Program-made: the position numbers and the translations under genes
Assembly (NCBI GenBank): GCA_031268395.1
Contig: JAIRXI010000241.1
Location: forward strand, 1-8,830
Origin: Tannerella sp.
Lineage (GTDB): Bacteria > Bacteroidota > Bacteroidia > Bacteroidales > Tannerellaceae
Direction: 5' to 3'
Length of the DNA stretch: 8,830 nucleotides
Shown: in pieces, positions 1-6,425 of the stretch
Position numbering within the stretch: the first letter of the stretch is position 1
How the letters are laid out: every line of letters starts with the position of its first letter
The notes under the pieces: model-generated
Told to the model about the DNA's origin: nothing
What the model saw: the letters and a program-made list of their open reading frames with translations, nothing else
Databases searched by the model: none

Positions 1-1272
1 AAGACAGAAGCAGAGGTGGCAGCGGTCGACAGCCGGCCCGCTCCACCGGCGGAACCTGCGCCCGGGGACAGTCTTGTTGAAGCGGATGTTTTTCTGGAGG
101 AAGACGAAAATGAAACGGAGGAAGCCTTTGAAACAATGGAATCGAAGGAATTTACAGAAAAGTTTCTGTCTGACTACGGGAAAGAACCGATAGCGACAGC
201 GCTCTCTCCACGGGAAAATGCGGCCCGGCTGAAGCATCTGAGGACGTTTGCAAGGAAAGGGACAAAGGTCTTTGTGCGGGCCAGCTGCTGGGAAGATCCG
301 ACGTTTGAACACGTGTTTTTGACGGAGTTCGGGCGCAGGAGGATCTGGACCCTTGTCAAAAGGCCGCAGGAAGCCGACTTCATCCTGAGCGTACAGGCCA
401 TTCCCCGCCTCATGGCAAATCCGATATACGGAGATATTAAGATCTACGACATGTATGCGCTGATTTTTGACAGGGAGGAACGTTTACTGTGGAAAAGTGA
501 TCTGTACTTCGGTAATAAGGTAAGAGGATACGTATGGAGTGATCTTAAGAAAAACGCCTGTGTGAAATTTGTAAAGGACGCCCTGGTGAAGGATGTTTCC
601 AAGGCAAGGAGCGTGTATGACGGGATGCCGGATATATTGGGGATAAGAAAAGTTCCCCTGAAAAGATATGAATCATCGGAAGTACTCTTCTGGCGGGGCA
701 TTGATTATTTCAATCAGCATAATCATAAAGATGCGATGAAACTGTTTACGGAAACGCTGCGTCAGAATCCGCACCATGCAGTTGCCTATAAGTACAGGGC
801 CATTAGCTATTCACATCTGTCAAGATACAACAATGCAAGGGATGATATGGTGACTGCGATGAGGCTGGACCCGTTATGTGTACAGAACGACACCATTTAT
901 GCAGACATCATGTATGGAGGATACAAAAAGACCGTAAGGCATAACAACAGATCTTTCATGATACTGGGCATCGCCAATGCCGTGGCGCAGTCGGTGAATG
1001 CGGCGGCAGCAATATCCACCGGCGGCAGCACGCAACCCGTCGCCTCTTCCGGGATCAGCACGGCGGGAAGAGGCGCCGCCACCGCGCGGAGCACGGAACG
1101 GAAAGTGTGCAGTTCGTGTAACGGAACCGGCCAAAGTTCGGCGCAGGAACGCCCCGCATTCTATAATTATAACGAAGAAGATTACAGTAGCTCGGCATGC
1201 AGCATTTGCGGAAGCAGGTCCAATCATTATCACAAACCATGTCCGTCGTGTATGGGGAAAGGATACAGGTAA
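1..1272 (+). CDS. TPR protein with C-terminal cysteine-rich (DnaJ-like zinc) tail, 5' partial
   Basis: The frame is open from the first base. A GTG at 16 is the first possible start inside the window, but it is followed by a Pro/Ala-rich and then acidic linker rather than a signal peptide or domain start, so the true start probably lies upstream. Counting from base 1, residues about 75-195 alternate short strands and helices (EADFILSV, YDMYALIFDREERLLWKSD). This rhythm recalls small periplasmic lipoprotein domains, but I cannot assign a family. Residues about 227-293 hold roughly two TPR units, the second clear (AVAYKYRAISYSHL..ARDDMVTAMRLDP), pointing to protein binding. A low-complexity Ala/Ser/Thr/Gly linker follows. 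The tail has three CxxC pairs (C370/C373, C400/C403, C414/C417) and HYH at 409-411, ending CMGKGYR. The next gene has the same tail. Cellular location and function are unknown; zinc binding is inferred from cysteine spacing. Confidence 0.85.
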   Translation, partial: KTEAEVAAVDSRPAPPAEPAPGDSLVEADVFLEEDENETEEAFETMESKEFTEKFLSDYGKEPIATALSPRENAARLKHLRTFARKGTKVFVRASCWEDPTFEHVFLTEFGRRRIWTLVKRPQEADFILSVQAIPRLMANPIYGDIKIYDMYALIFDREERLLWKSDLYFGNKVRGYVWSDLKKNACVKFVKDALVKDVSKARSVYDGMPDILGIRKVPLKRYESSEVLFWRGIDYFNQHNHKDAMKLFTETLRQNPHHAVAYKYRAISYSHLSRYNNARDDMVTAMRLDPLCVQNDTIYADIMYGGYKKTVRHNNRSFMILGIANAVAQSVNAAAAISTGGSTQPVASSGISTAGRGAATARSTERKVCSSCNGTGQSSAQERPAFYNYNEEDYSSSACSICGSRSNHYHKPCPSCMGKGYR

Positions 1273-1309
1273 CAGGAATGGAGCAGCTACATCTCGAAAA
1301 GCAATCAGT

Positions 1310-1339
1310 CTCCATTCTCCATTTTCAATTTTCAATTAA
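1310..1339 (-). repeat. Heptanucleotide tandem array 1 (ctccatt x2, ttcaatt x2)
   Basis: Four 7-bp units run without interruption at 1310-1337 on the + strand: two ctccatt, then two ttcaatt. Read on the - strand it starts from TTAA (1336-1339) and continues as AATTGAA, then AATGGAG units. With the TTAA edge it gives - strand stop codons in all three frames (complements at 1325, 1332 and 1336). It lies 37 bp after the stop of the first gene, in the 198-bp gap before the next. A weak 6-bp hairpin (1346-1351 with 1360-1365) follows, without a T-run, so I do not call a terminator here. Confidence 0.8.
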
Positions 1340-1470
1340 TAAGACCTTCCGTGAAAGGGCGGAAGTAAAGCAACAATGGTATGATACACAAATTTGATTT
1401 TAGCCGGCCGGGAACGGTTCAGGCAAGTATTCCGGGAAGCCGGAAGGGCAGGGGAGGCATCCGGTCCGGC

Positions 1471-2307
1471 ATGAGGAGAGTATTCCTGATGCTGACGGTC
1501 GTCGTGTGCGGACACGCCGGATGTTTCGGGCAATTCGCCAATATGGGAGAGCTGTATATGTGGATGAACATGCAAAACATGCAGAGTCAGCAGATGATCA
1601 ATCAGGCCCTGAGCGAGGGGACGCAGATGTTCACGAACCAAATGGCGGAAATAGAGAAGATGGAGCTGGACCGTTTGAAAAGTCTGGAAATGGATGAATC
1701 GAAGTCATTCGCCTTCAAGGACAGGAAAAGCGGAGACTACGGCGCCGTGCTCTTTTTCAGCGGCAATGTCGGCACCAACAACTATGGCTTGTCTACTCCG
1801 GTAAAAGTGATGTCCATGTTCTTTGACGGCGATGAAAAAAAATATGCTGACATTACGTCCAAATGCACTTACTGGGGCAACATGATACTTGTTCCGCCCG
1901 TGTTTGAGGAGACCAGTGGCGTAATTGTCTGGAGCAAAAAATTGGCCGAAGAGATCTTGCACGGCTCTTTAGTGATCATTGCGGACGACGGCGAGGACAA
2001 GGTCGAGAACTATGGCAGGTATTTGCAAATGGTGCAGGTTTACAACGAAGGCCATACGCGGATGCTTCAGAGTATGACCGGCGGCGGCGGTTATAACAGC
2101 AATCTAAACGGCAACACCTACAGTGTTCCCGCCCAAACCGCCCCCGCCGCAAAGAAATGTACCCGGTGCAACGGGACAGGCGAAGTTGCCGTATCGGGCG
2201 TTTCCTATGGCAATGGCAATAAATGGTGCAGCAAATGCGGTGAGACTGTACCGGGAGGCCATTATCACAATAACTGTCCCGTATGCGGCGGAAAAGGGTA
2301 CAGGTAA
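1471..2307 (+). CDS. Exported protein of unknown function with C-terminal cysteine-rich (DnaJ-like zinc) tail
   Basis: The predicted mature product has 278 residues from the ATG at 1471. I prefer this start to the in-frame ATG at 1381 because it gives a signal peptide directly: MRR, a hydrophobic core (VFLMLTVVV), then a likely cut at CFG|Q near residue 20. The 30 residues between the two starts are basic and low in complexity. Residues 22-75 are rich in Met, Gln and Asn and probably helical (WMNMQNMQSQQMINQ). Residues 80-200 form a domain I do not recognise (YGAVLFFSGNVG, VIVWSKKLAEEIL). After a Gly/Asn/Pro linker comes the tail: C230/C233, C253/C256, H264, H266, C269/C272, ending CGGKGYR. 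It matches the tail of the preceding gene although the rest of the two proteins does not. Export of a reduced-cysteine zinc module would be unusual. A lipobox is not convincing (-3 residue is His at C18). Co-transcription with the upstream gene is possible. Confidence 0.85.
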   Translation: MRRVFLMLTVVVCGHAGCFGQFANMGELYMWMNMQNMQSQQMINQALSEGTQMFTNQMAEIEKMELDRLKSLEMDESKSFAFKDRKSGDYGAVLFFSGNVGTNNYGLSTPVKVMSMFFDGDEKKYADITSKCTYWGNMILVPPVFEETSGVIVWSKKLAEEILHGSLVIIADDGEDKVENYGRYLQMVQVYNEGHTRMLQSMTGGGGYNSNLNGNTYSVPAQTAPAAKKCTRCNGTGEVAVSGVSYGNGNKWCSKCGETVPGGHYHNNCPVCGGKGYR

Positions 2308-2313
2308 TTCGGG

Positions 2314-2415
2314 AAGGTGTCTCAAAAGCACGCGGATGACGCGGGTATTGAAAATTTGCGCAGATATGGGAGAACAGGGATGCGAAATAAACCCGACATG
2401 TCCATTAGACACTTT
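2314..2415. repeat. Possible small non-autonomous element (MITE-like) with short terminal inverted repeats
   Basis: The ends aaggtgtctc (2314-2323) and tagacacttt (2406-2415) are inverted copies at 8 of 10 positions with a shared GTGTCT core. The 102 bp between the outer ends has no coding capacity and carries a gcggatgacgcgg motif at 2332-2344, typical of dispersed intergenic repeats. It begins 6 bp after the stop codon of the preceding gene. There is no clear target duplication, so this is a weak call: the segment could be the relic of an insertion sequence end or simply a repeat-rich 3' flank. Confidence 0.3.
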
Positions 2416-2434
2416 CGCAGTTGAAAATGCCCCC

Positions 2435-2463
2435 CGTTCATCGTTCATCGTTCATCGTTAAGG
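2435..2463 (-). repeat. Heptanucleotide tandem array 2 (gttcatc x3)
   Basis: Three perfect gttcatc units occupy 2436-2456 and finish in gttaagg. On the - strand this reads CCTTAACGA, TGAACGA, TGAACGA and so on, starting from TTAA (2458-2461) and giving TGA in all three frames (complements at 2438, 2445, 2452). Bases 2440-2463 are an exact inverted copy of 8799-8822 beyond the last gene of the operon, including the CCTTAA edge that is not part of the heptamer. Confidence 0.85.
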
Positions 2464-2465
2464 AA

Positions 2466-2547
2466 GATGCCCTGCCGGTAAAAACGGCTCGCAACGCAAT
2501 ATGGCCCGTCCCAGCCGGGACGGACCGTTTTTTACCGGCAGGGTATC
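2466..2547. repeat. Long near-perfect inverted repeat enclosing a terminator
   Basis: The left arm 2466-2487 (starting gatgccctgccgg, then five A and cgg) pairs with the right arm 2525-2547 (ccg, six T, then accggcagggtatc). The only defects are one G:T-type pair near the outer end and one extra T. The 37-nt centre holds a second 7-bp hairpin, the terminator listed separately. The outer stem pairs the terminator T-run with the A-run at 2480-2484, so the two folds compete for it. The symmetry also offers a T-run on the - strand. Confidence 0.8.
2506..2533 (+). terminator. Intrinsic terminator
   Basis: A GC-rich 7-bp stem (ccgtccc at 2506-2512 with gggacgg at 2517-2523, loop agcc) is followed by accg and then six T at 2528-2533. 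It would end transcription of the two cysteine-tail genes and insulate the efflux operon. It lies about 200 bp after the preceding stop codon, so the transcript would carry a long 3' tail. Confidence 0.7.
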
Positions 2548-2551
2548 TTTG
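2544..2551 (+). promoter_or_regulatory. Possible Bacteroidota-type -7 promoter element
   Basis: TATCTTTG matches the known Bacteroides -7 consensus TAnnTTTG exactly and sits just after the terminator, where a promoter for the efflux operon would make sense. It would give a leader of about 250 nt. I see no TTTG at the expected -33 position; that area belongs to the inverted repeat, so the call is weak. Confidence 0.25.
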
Positions 2552-2810
2552 TCCGTCTGCCAACTTTCTTCGCGCCTTTGCGGCATAAAAGAAATCATTC
2601 GCTCGAATCCGAAAATCAATCCCTAAAAACCGAAAACACAAAGCTCGCATCCCTGCTTTTCCCCCATCCCTCACCGTCAGAAGTGCGAAATCGAACCAGG
2701 CTTGTGCGTTTTCGCGCCGATTTCCGAATGTCCCTGTTTTATTAATTTGATACAGGTCAGCGAATTGATGGTTTGGCACGATATTTGCTCCTGAAAATAT
2801 AAAAAAGAAT

Positions 2811-4301
2811 ATGCTTTTTGACGGAAAGAAAATAATACTGCTGATTGCAGGACTTTGGACGGGGTGGTCTGTTTGGGCACAACCCCTTCCGGAATCTGTG
2901 ATTGTGCTGACGATGAACGATGCAGTCGAGCTGGCGCGCAGGCAGTCGCCGGACATCCTCTCCGCCCGGCACAGTTTCCGGTCTTCGTACTGGAATTACT
3001 GCTATTACAGGGCTAATTACCTTCCGTCCCTGAGTTTCAGCTCCACGCCGAATTTCAATCACGCCATCAATTCGATCACCCTGCCCGACGGCACGGCGCA
3101 GTTCATCCAGCAAAACCAGCTGCTTACGGATGCATCGCTGTCCGTCACCCAGAACATCGCCCTGACGGGCGGCAGCCTGTTTATCGAAACAGGACTGCAA
3201 CGGCTGGACATCCTCAGCATGAACGAAAAAACCTACAAGTCCGTGCCGGTCATTGCCGGCTTCCGGCAGTCCCTGCTGGGATACAACCAGCTGAAATGGG
3301 ACCGGAAAATCGAACCGCTCCGCTTCGACGCGGCCAAAAGGTCGTATGTCGAGAGGCTCGAACTGGTTTCGGCCAATGCCGTCATGAAGTTTTTCAACCT
3401 GGTCAAGGCCCAGACGAATCTGGAAATCGCCCGGACCAATTATGCGAATGCCGATACCCTGTACGCTTTCGCACAGGGTCGCTACCGGATCGGCACCATC
3501 ACCGAAAATGAGATGCTCCAGCTGGAGGTCAACAAACTGAGCGAAGAAAGCGCCCGGCTGAGCGCCCAGCTGGATGTGGACGACTGCATGGAAGACCTCC
3601 GCGCATACCTGGGCATCAGAGAACCGTCGCCGATTTCCGTCCGGACAGGTCACCATATCGAGCTGGACGAAGTCCCCGTGGCGGAAGCGTTGCAGTATGC
3701 GCTGGCCAGCAGTCCCGACATCCTGAACATGCTGCTGTCGGAACGGGAAAGCGACAGCCGGGTGGCCCAGGCGAAGGGAAATACCGGCCTGAAAGCCGAT
3801 CTGTACATGCGTTTCGGACTGGCGCAGACGGGGAAGACGCTGGAAACGGCGTACCGGAATCCGCTGAGCGAACAGTATGTGGAGCTTGGCATCAGTTTCC
3901 CCGTGCTGGACTGGGGCAGAAGCAAGGGGCAGGTGCAGGTGGCCAGGTCCAATCGCGACATGGTGTACGCGCAGACCGACCAGTACCGGACCAACTTTGA
4001 AATGAACGTGATCAAGGCAGTCAAGCAGTTCAACGTGCAGAAGAATCAGCTGGCGGTGGCCGTCAAGGCCGACTATACGGCGGAGAAGCGGAGCGACGTC
4101 GCCCGCAAACTCTACCTGATGGGCAAATCAACCATCCTCGACCTCAACGCCTCCATCTCCGAAAAAGATACGGCGAAACGCAACTATATAAACACCCTGT
4201 ACAACTACTGGTCCCTTTATTATACCCTGCGGAGCATTACGCTGTTCGACTTTGAAAAAAATATTCCGATTACGGAAGACTACGAATTATTAATCAAATA
4301 A
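2811..4301 (+). CDS. TolC-family outer membrane efflux protein
   Basis: This is the outer-membrane exit channel of the tripartite exporter encoded here. Members form trimers with a beta-barrel in the outer membrane and a long periplasmic alpha-helical tube. The ATG at 2811 gives a signal peptide: a charged start with KK, a hydrophobic core at residues 8-22, then VWA|Q with cutting after residue 23. Two outer-membrane-efflux repeats follow. The first is about residues 33-270, with YLPSLSFSS at 70-78 and the helix pattern RYRIGTITENEMLQLEVNKL at 224-243. The second is about residues 288-480, with the family-typical ISFPVLDWGRSKGQVQVARS at 361-380 and RKLYLMGKSTILDLNASISE at 432-451. The length of 496 residues suits the family. 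The next gene follows after 14 nt, so the two are almost certainly co-transcribed. The family assignment is solid; the substrate is unknown. Confidence 0.93.
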   Translation: MLFDGKKIILLIAGLWTGWSVWAQPLPESVIVLTMNDAVELARRQSPDILSARHSFRSSYWNYCYYRANYLPSLSFSSTPNFNHAINSITLPDGTAQFIQQNQLLTDASLSVTQNIALTGGSLFIETGLQRLDILSMNEKTYKSVPVIAGFRQSLLGYNQLKWDRKIEPLRFDAAKRSYVERLELVSANAVMKFFNLVKAQTNLEIARTNYANADTLYAFAQGRYRIGTITENEMLQLEVNKLSEESARLSAQLDVDDCMEDLRAYLGIREPSPISVRTGHHIELDEVPVAEALQYALASSPDILNMLLSERESDSRVAQAKGNTGLKADLYMRFGLAQTGKTLETAYRNPLSEQYVELGISFPVLDWGRSKGQVQVARSNRDMVYAQTDQYRTNFEMNVIKAVKQFNVQKNQLAVAVKADYTAEKRSDVARKLYLMGKSTILDLNASISEKDTAKRNYINTLYNYWSLYYTLRSITLFDFEKNIPITEDYELLIK

Positions 4302-4315
4302 AAACAATAACACCT

Positions 4316-5572
4316 GTGGACATCCCTGTTAAAAAGAAACATCCCCTGATTCGGTACAAGTATCCGATCCTGACGGGCATTCCGGTGGCGGCGCTGCTGG
4401 TCTATCTGCTGATCGCGGGACTTGGCCCCCAGCGACTGCGCTACGACGCCGACAAACTGACGGTGGCAGAAGTCCGGCGCGACCGGTTTATGGAATACAT
4501 TGACGTGGAAGGCGTGATCCAGCCCCGGCTCACCCTGCGGATCAACAGCTACGAGAGCGGCAATGTGGAACGGATCGTGGCCGAAGACGGCAGCCTGCTC
4601 AAGGCCGGCGACACGATCCTGGTGCTCAGCAATCCCGATCTGATTCGCAGCATCGAAGACCAGTATGACGAACTGGCCAAACAGCAGCTGAACTGTCGGG
4701 AAAAACAGATCCAGATGGAACGGCAATCCTCCGAACTGAAACGCCAGAGTCTCAAGACCAGTTACGAGCTGGAACGCCAGAGCAAGGAAAACGAACTGAA
4801 CGAAGAAGAATACAGCCTCGGCATCAAGAGCAAGGCGCAGTATGAAGTCGCCTTCGACGAATACGTTTTCAACAAAGAAAACACGCACCTGATACGGGAG
4901 GAACTGAAACATGACTCGCTCCTGAACGCCATCCAGACCGACCTGCTGCAAAGCGACCTCAACCGCGAGGAAAAACGGTATGAGCGGAGCCGCGAACGGA
5001 TGAAATACCTGATTGTCCGCGCGCCGGTCGACGGCCAGCTGAGCTTCGTCAACGTCATCCCCGGCGAACGCGTCGCCTCCGGCGCGAACATCGGAGAACT
5101 GAAAATCGTCGACCGCATCAAGGTCAGCGCCAAACTGAGCGAGTATTACATCGACCGGGTGGCGGCAGGGCTTCCGGCAACCGTCACCTACCAGAACGAA
5201 AAATACCCGCTGAAAATCATCCGCATCAATCCCGAAGTCCGCGACCGACAGATCGAAGTCGACCTGGTCTTCACCGACCGCATCCCCGACAATGTCCGCA
5301 TCGGAAAGAACTATCGCCTGCAGGTCGAACTGGAACAGCCCGAAGAAGCGCTGGTCGTGAACCGGGGCAATTTCTTCCAGACAACCGGCGGACGCTGGAT
5401 CTTCAAACTGAACGACGCCGGCGACCGGGCCGTCAAGACGCCCGTCATGATCGGGCGGCAGAATCCCCGCCAGTACGAAGTGCTGGAGGGACTGAAGGAC
5501 GGCGACAGGGTGATCGTTTCCGGATATGATCACTTCGGAAACGCGGAAGAAATAATCATAAGTGGCAACTGA
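4316..5572 (+). CDS. HlyD/MacA-family periplasmic adaptor (membrane fusion protein)
   Basis: The product links the inner-membrane ABC transporter to the TolC-type channel. I use the GTG at 4316: it gives the expected start MDIPVKKKHP, a basic cytoplasmic end before one membrane anchor at about residues 15-35. The next in-frame ATG (residue 59) would lose the anchor. Domains in order: first half of a lipoyl-like domain at 76-105 (VERIVAEDGSLLKAGDTILVL), a long highly charged coiled-coil hairpin at about 109-228, second lipoyl half at 231-266 (YLIVRAPVDGQLSFVNVIPG), a beta-barrel domain at 267-340, and a membrane-proximal domain to the end (VLEGLKDGDRVIVSG). The 418 residues are usual for the family. 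The gene starts 14 nt after the TolC-type stop codon, which suggests tight coupling. There is no lipobox, so it is anchored by its helix. Confidence 0.92.
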   Translation: MDIPVKKKHPLIRYKYPILTGIPVAALLVYLLIAGLGPQRLRYDADKLTVAEVRRDRFMEYIDVEGVIQPRLTLRINSYESGNVERIVAEDGSLLKAGDTILVLSNPDLIRSIEDQYDELAKQQLNCREKQIQMERQSSELKRQSLKTSYELERQSKENELNEEEYSLGIKSKAQYEVAFDEYVFNKENTHLIREELKHDSLLNAIQTDLLQSDLNREEKRYERSRERMKYLIVRAPVDGQLSFVNVIPGERVASGANIGELKIVDRIKVSAKLSEYYIDRVAAGLPATVTYQNEKYPLKIIRINPEVRDRQIEVDLVFTDRIPDNVRIGKNYRLQVELEQPEEALVVNRGNFFQTTGGRWIFKLNDAGDRAVKTPVMIGRQNPRQYEVLEGLKDGDRVIVSGYDHFGNAEEIIISGN

Positions 5573-5587
5573 TACATAATATATAAC

Positions 5588-5621
5588 GGATGACGGGCGG
5601 GACGTTCCGGTTCCCTCATCC
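5588..5621 (+). other. Hairpin in the adaptor-ATPase gap
   Basis: ggatga (5588-5593) pairs with tcatcc (5616-5621). Inside, ggga (5599-5602) can pair with tccc (5612-5615) after a 5-nt bulge. No T-run follows, so it is not a standard terminator. It may act in mRNA processing or stability within the operon, or have no role. Confidence 0.35.
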
Positions 5622-5639
5622 ACAGTGAATAAATGGAAA

Positions 5640-5661
5640 TTAACAAGTAACAAGTAACAAG
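5640..5661 (+). repeat. Heptanucleotide tandem array 3 (taacaag x3)
   Basis: Three perfect taacaag units occupy 5641-5661, headed by TTAA (5640-5643). TAA occurs at 5641, 5648 and 5655, one in each + strand frame. The array ends 7 nt before the ATG of the ATPase gene, so it sits in the ribosome-loading region. No Shine-Dalgarno-like GGAGG lies between it and the start; the spacer is aaagaag. Confidence 0.85.
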
Positions 5662-5668
5662 AAAGAAG

Positions 5669-6349
5669 ATGATTAAGACAGAAGATTTGACGAAAGTATT
5701 TCGTACGGAAGAAGTGGAAACGTATGCTTTGAATGAAGTGAGTTTCGAAATCAGTGCAGGCGAGTTTGTTGCCGTAATGGGCCCTTCGGGCTGTGGCAAG
5801 TCGACGCTGCTCAACATCCTGGGGCTGCTGGACAACCTGACGCGGGGCAAGTATGTGCTGAACGGCGCCGACGTCAGCCGCTACTCCGAGTCCGAACGCA
5901 CCCGGCTGCGCAAAGGCGTGATCGGATTTGTGTTTCAGAGTTTCAACCTGATCGACGAGTTGAACGTGTATGAGAACATCGAACTGCCGCTGCTCTACAT
6001 GGGCGTTGCCCCGTCGGAGCGGAAAAAGAAGGTGTTTGAAGTGATGGACCGGATGCAGATCGCACACCGCTCCAAACATTTCCCGCAGCAGCTGTCGGGC
6101 GGACAGCAGCAGCGCGTGGCCATTGCCCGCGCCGTGGTAGCCAGCCCGAAGCTGATCCTGGCCGACGAACCGACCGGTAACCTGGACTCCAAGAACGGTC
6201 AGGAAGTGATGAGCCTGCTCACCGAACTCAACCGGGAAGGCGCAACCATCGTGATGGTCACGCACTCGCCGCACGACGCCGGATATGCCGGACGCATCAT
6301 CAACCTGTTCGACGGGCAGATCGTTTCCTCCGTAACGGAATACATTTAA
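5669..6349 (+). CDS. ABC transporter ATP-binding protein, MacB/LolD type
   Basis: This is the cytoplasmic ATPase that drives the FtsX-type permease encoded next. All nucleotide-binding motifs are intact: Walker [10 protein letters not shown] at residues 38-46, Q-loop Q90 (FVFQSFNL), signature LSGGQQQR at 142-149, Walker B LILADE at 162-167 followed by PTGNLD, and the switch histidine H199 (MVTHS). The [22 protein letters not shown] stretch (92-113) is typical of the MacB/LolD/FtsE subgroup, which works with FtsX-type rather than ordinary ABC membrane domains. The length of 226 residues is normal for the stand-alone ATPase. The ATG at 5669 is the natural start ([11 protein letters not shown]). 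It is separated from the adaptor gene by 96 bp that hold a hairpin and a heptamer array, and from the permease by 76 bp. These gaps are longer than the 14 nt between the first two operon genes and may let subunit levels differ. Confidence 0.95.
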   Translation: MIKTEDLTKVFRTEEVETYALNEVSFEISAGEFVAVMGPSGCGKSTLLNILGLLDNLTRGKYVLNGADVSRYSESERTRLRKGVIGFVFQSFNLIDELNVYENIELPLLYMGVAPSERKKKVFEVMDRMQIAHRSKHFPQQLSGGQQQRVAIARAVVASPKLILADEPTGNLDSKNGQEVMSLLTELNREGATIVMVTHSPHDAGYAGRIINLFDGQIVSSVTEYI

Positions 6350-6357
6350 ATGAAGGC

Positions 6358-6387
6358 AGGGGGGGGCGCCATACCGTGCCCCCCCTT
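6358..6387 (+). other. Strong GC hairpin between ATPase and permease genes
   Basis: A run of eight G plus C (6359-6367) pairs with G plus seven C (6378-6385), closed outward by a G-T and an A-T pair, with a 10-nt loop. The stem is about 10 bp and very stable. Only ttcttat follows, which is a poor T-run. It may be a leaky terminator or an mRNA stabiliser that sets the permease-to-ATPase ratio. It starts 9 nt after the ATPase stop codon. Confidence 0.5.
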
Positions 6388-6425
6388 CTTATCCCGTCCA
6401 TACACTTTTAAATATCAAAACACGT

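Larger units (their letters stand above)
2308..2810. other. Gene-free intergenic region before the efflux operon
   Basis: This 503-bp stretch separates the cysteine-tail genes from the efflux operon. No frame in it codes for a convincing protein. From left to right it holds a MITE-like segment, a heptamer array, a long inverted repeat enclosing a terminator, and a possible -7 promoter motif, each listed separately. The part at 2560-2740 contains phrases such as cttcgcgcctttgcgg that resemble common dispersed intergenic sequence, but I see no clear RNA gene or riboswitch. Near the tolC-type start there are only partial -7 matches (TTAATTTG at 2742, GATATTTG at 2780) without a matching -33 element. 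Confidence 0.7.

Noticed and set aside
1381..1470. Upstream in-frame start for the second cysteine-tail gene
   Set aside because: It would put 30 basic, low-complexity residues ahead of a good signal peptide; the ATG at 1471 fits better.
2435..2463. CRISPR-like array
   Set aside because: Units are 7 bp and directly adjacent, with no spacers and no cas genes nearby.
2780..2787. GATATTTG as the -7 element of the efflux operon promoter
   Set aside because: It misses the first consensus base, has no -33 partner at the right distance, and would leave a leader of under 20 nt.
2757..3656. 299-codon open frame on the - strand opposite the TolC-type gene
   Set aside because: It overlaps the signal peptide and first repeat of a solid gene and shows no motif of its own.
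5588..5621. Terminator between the adaptor and ATPase genes
   Set aside because: The stem is short and bulged and no T-run follows; kept only as a hairpin.
4280..6274. 664-codon open frame on the - strand opposite the adaptor and ATPase genes
   Set aside because: It is the complement of two well-supported genes in a GC-rich, codon-biased region, crosses the gap between them, and its translation is low in complexity with no recognisable motif.
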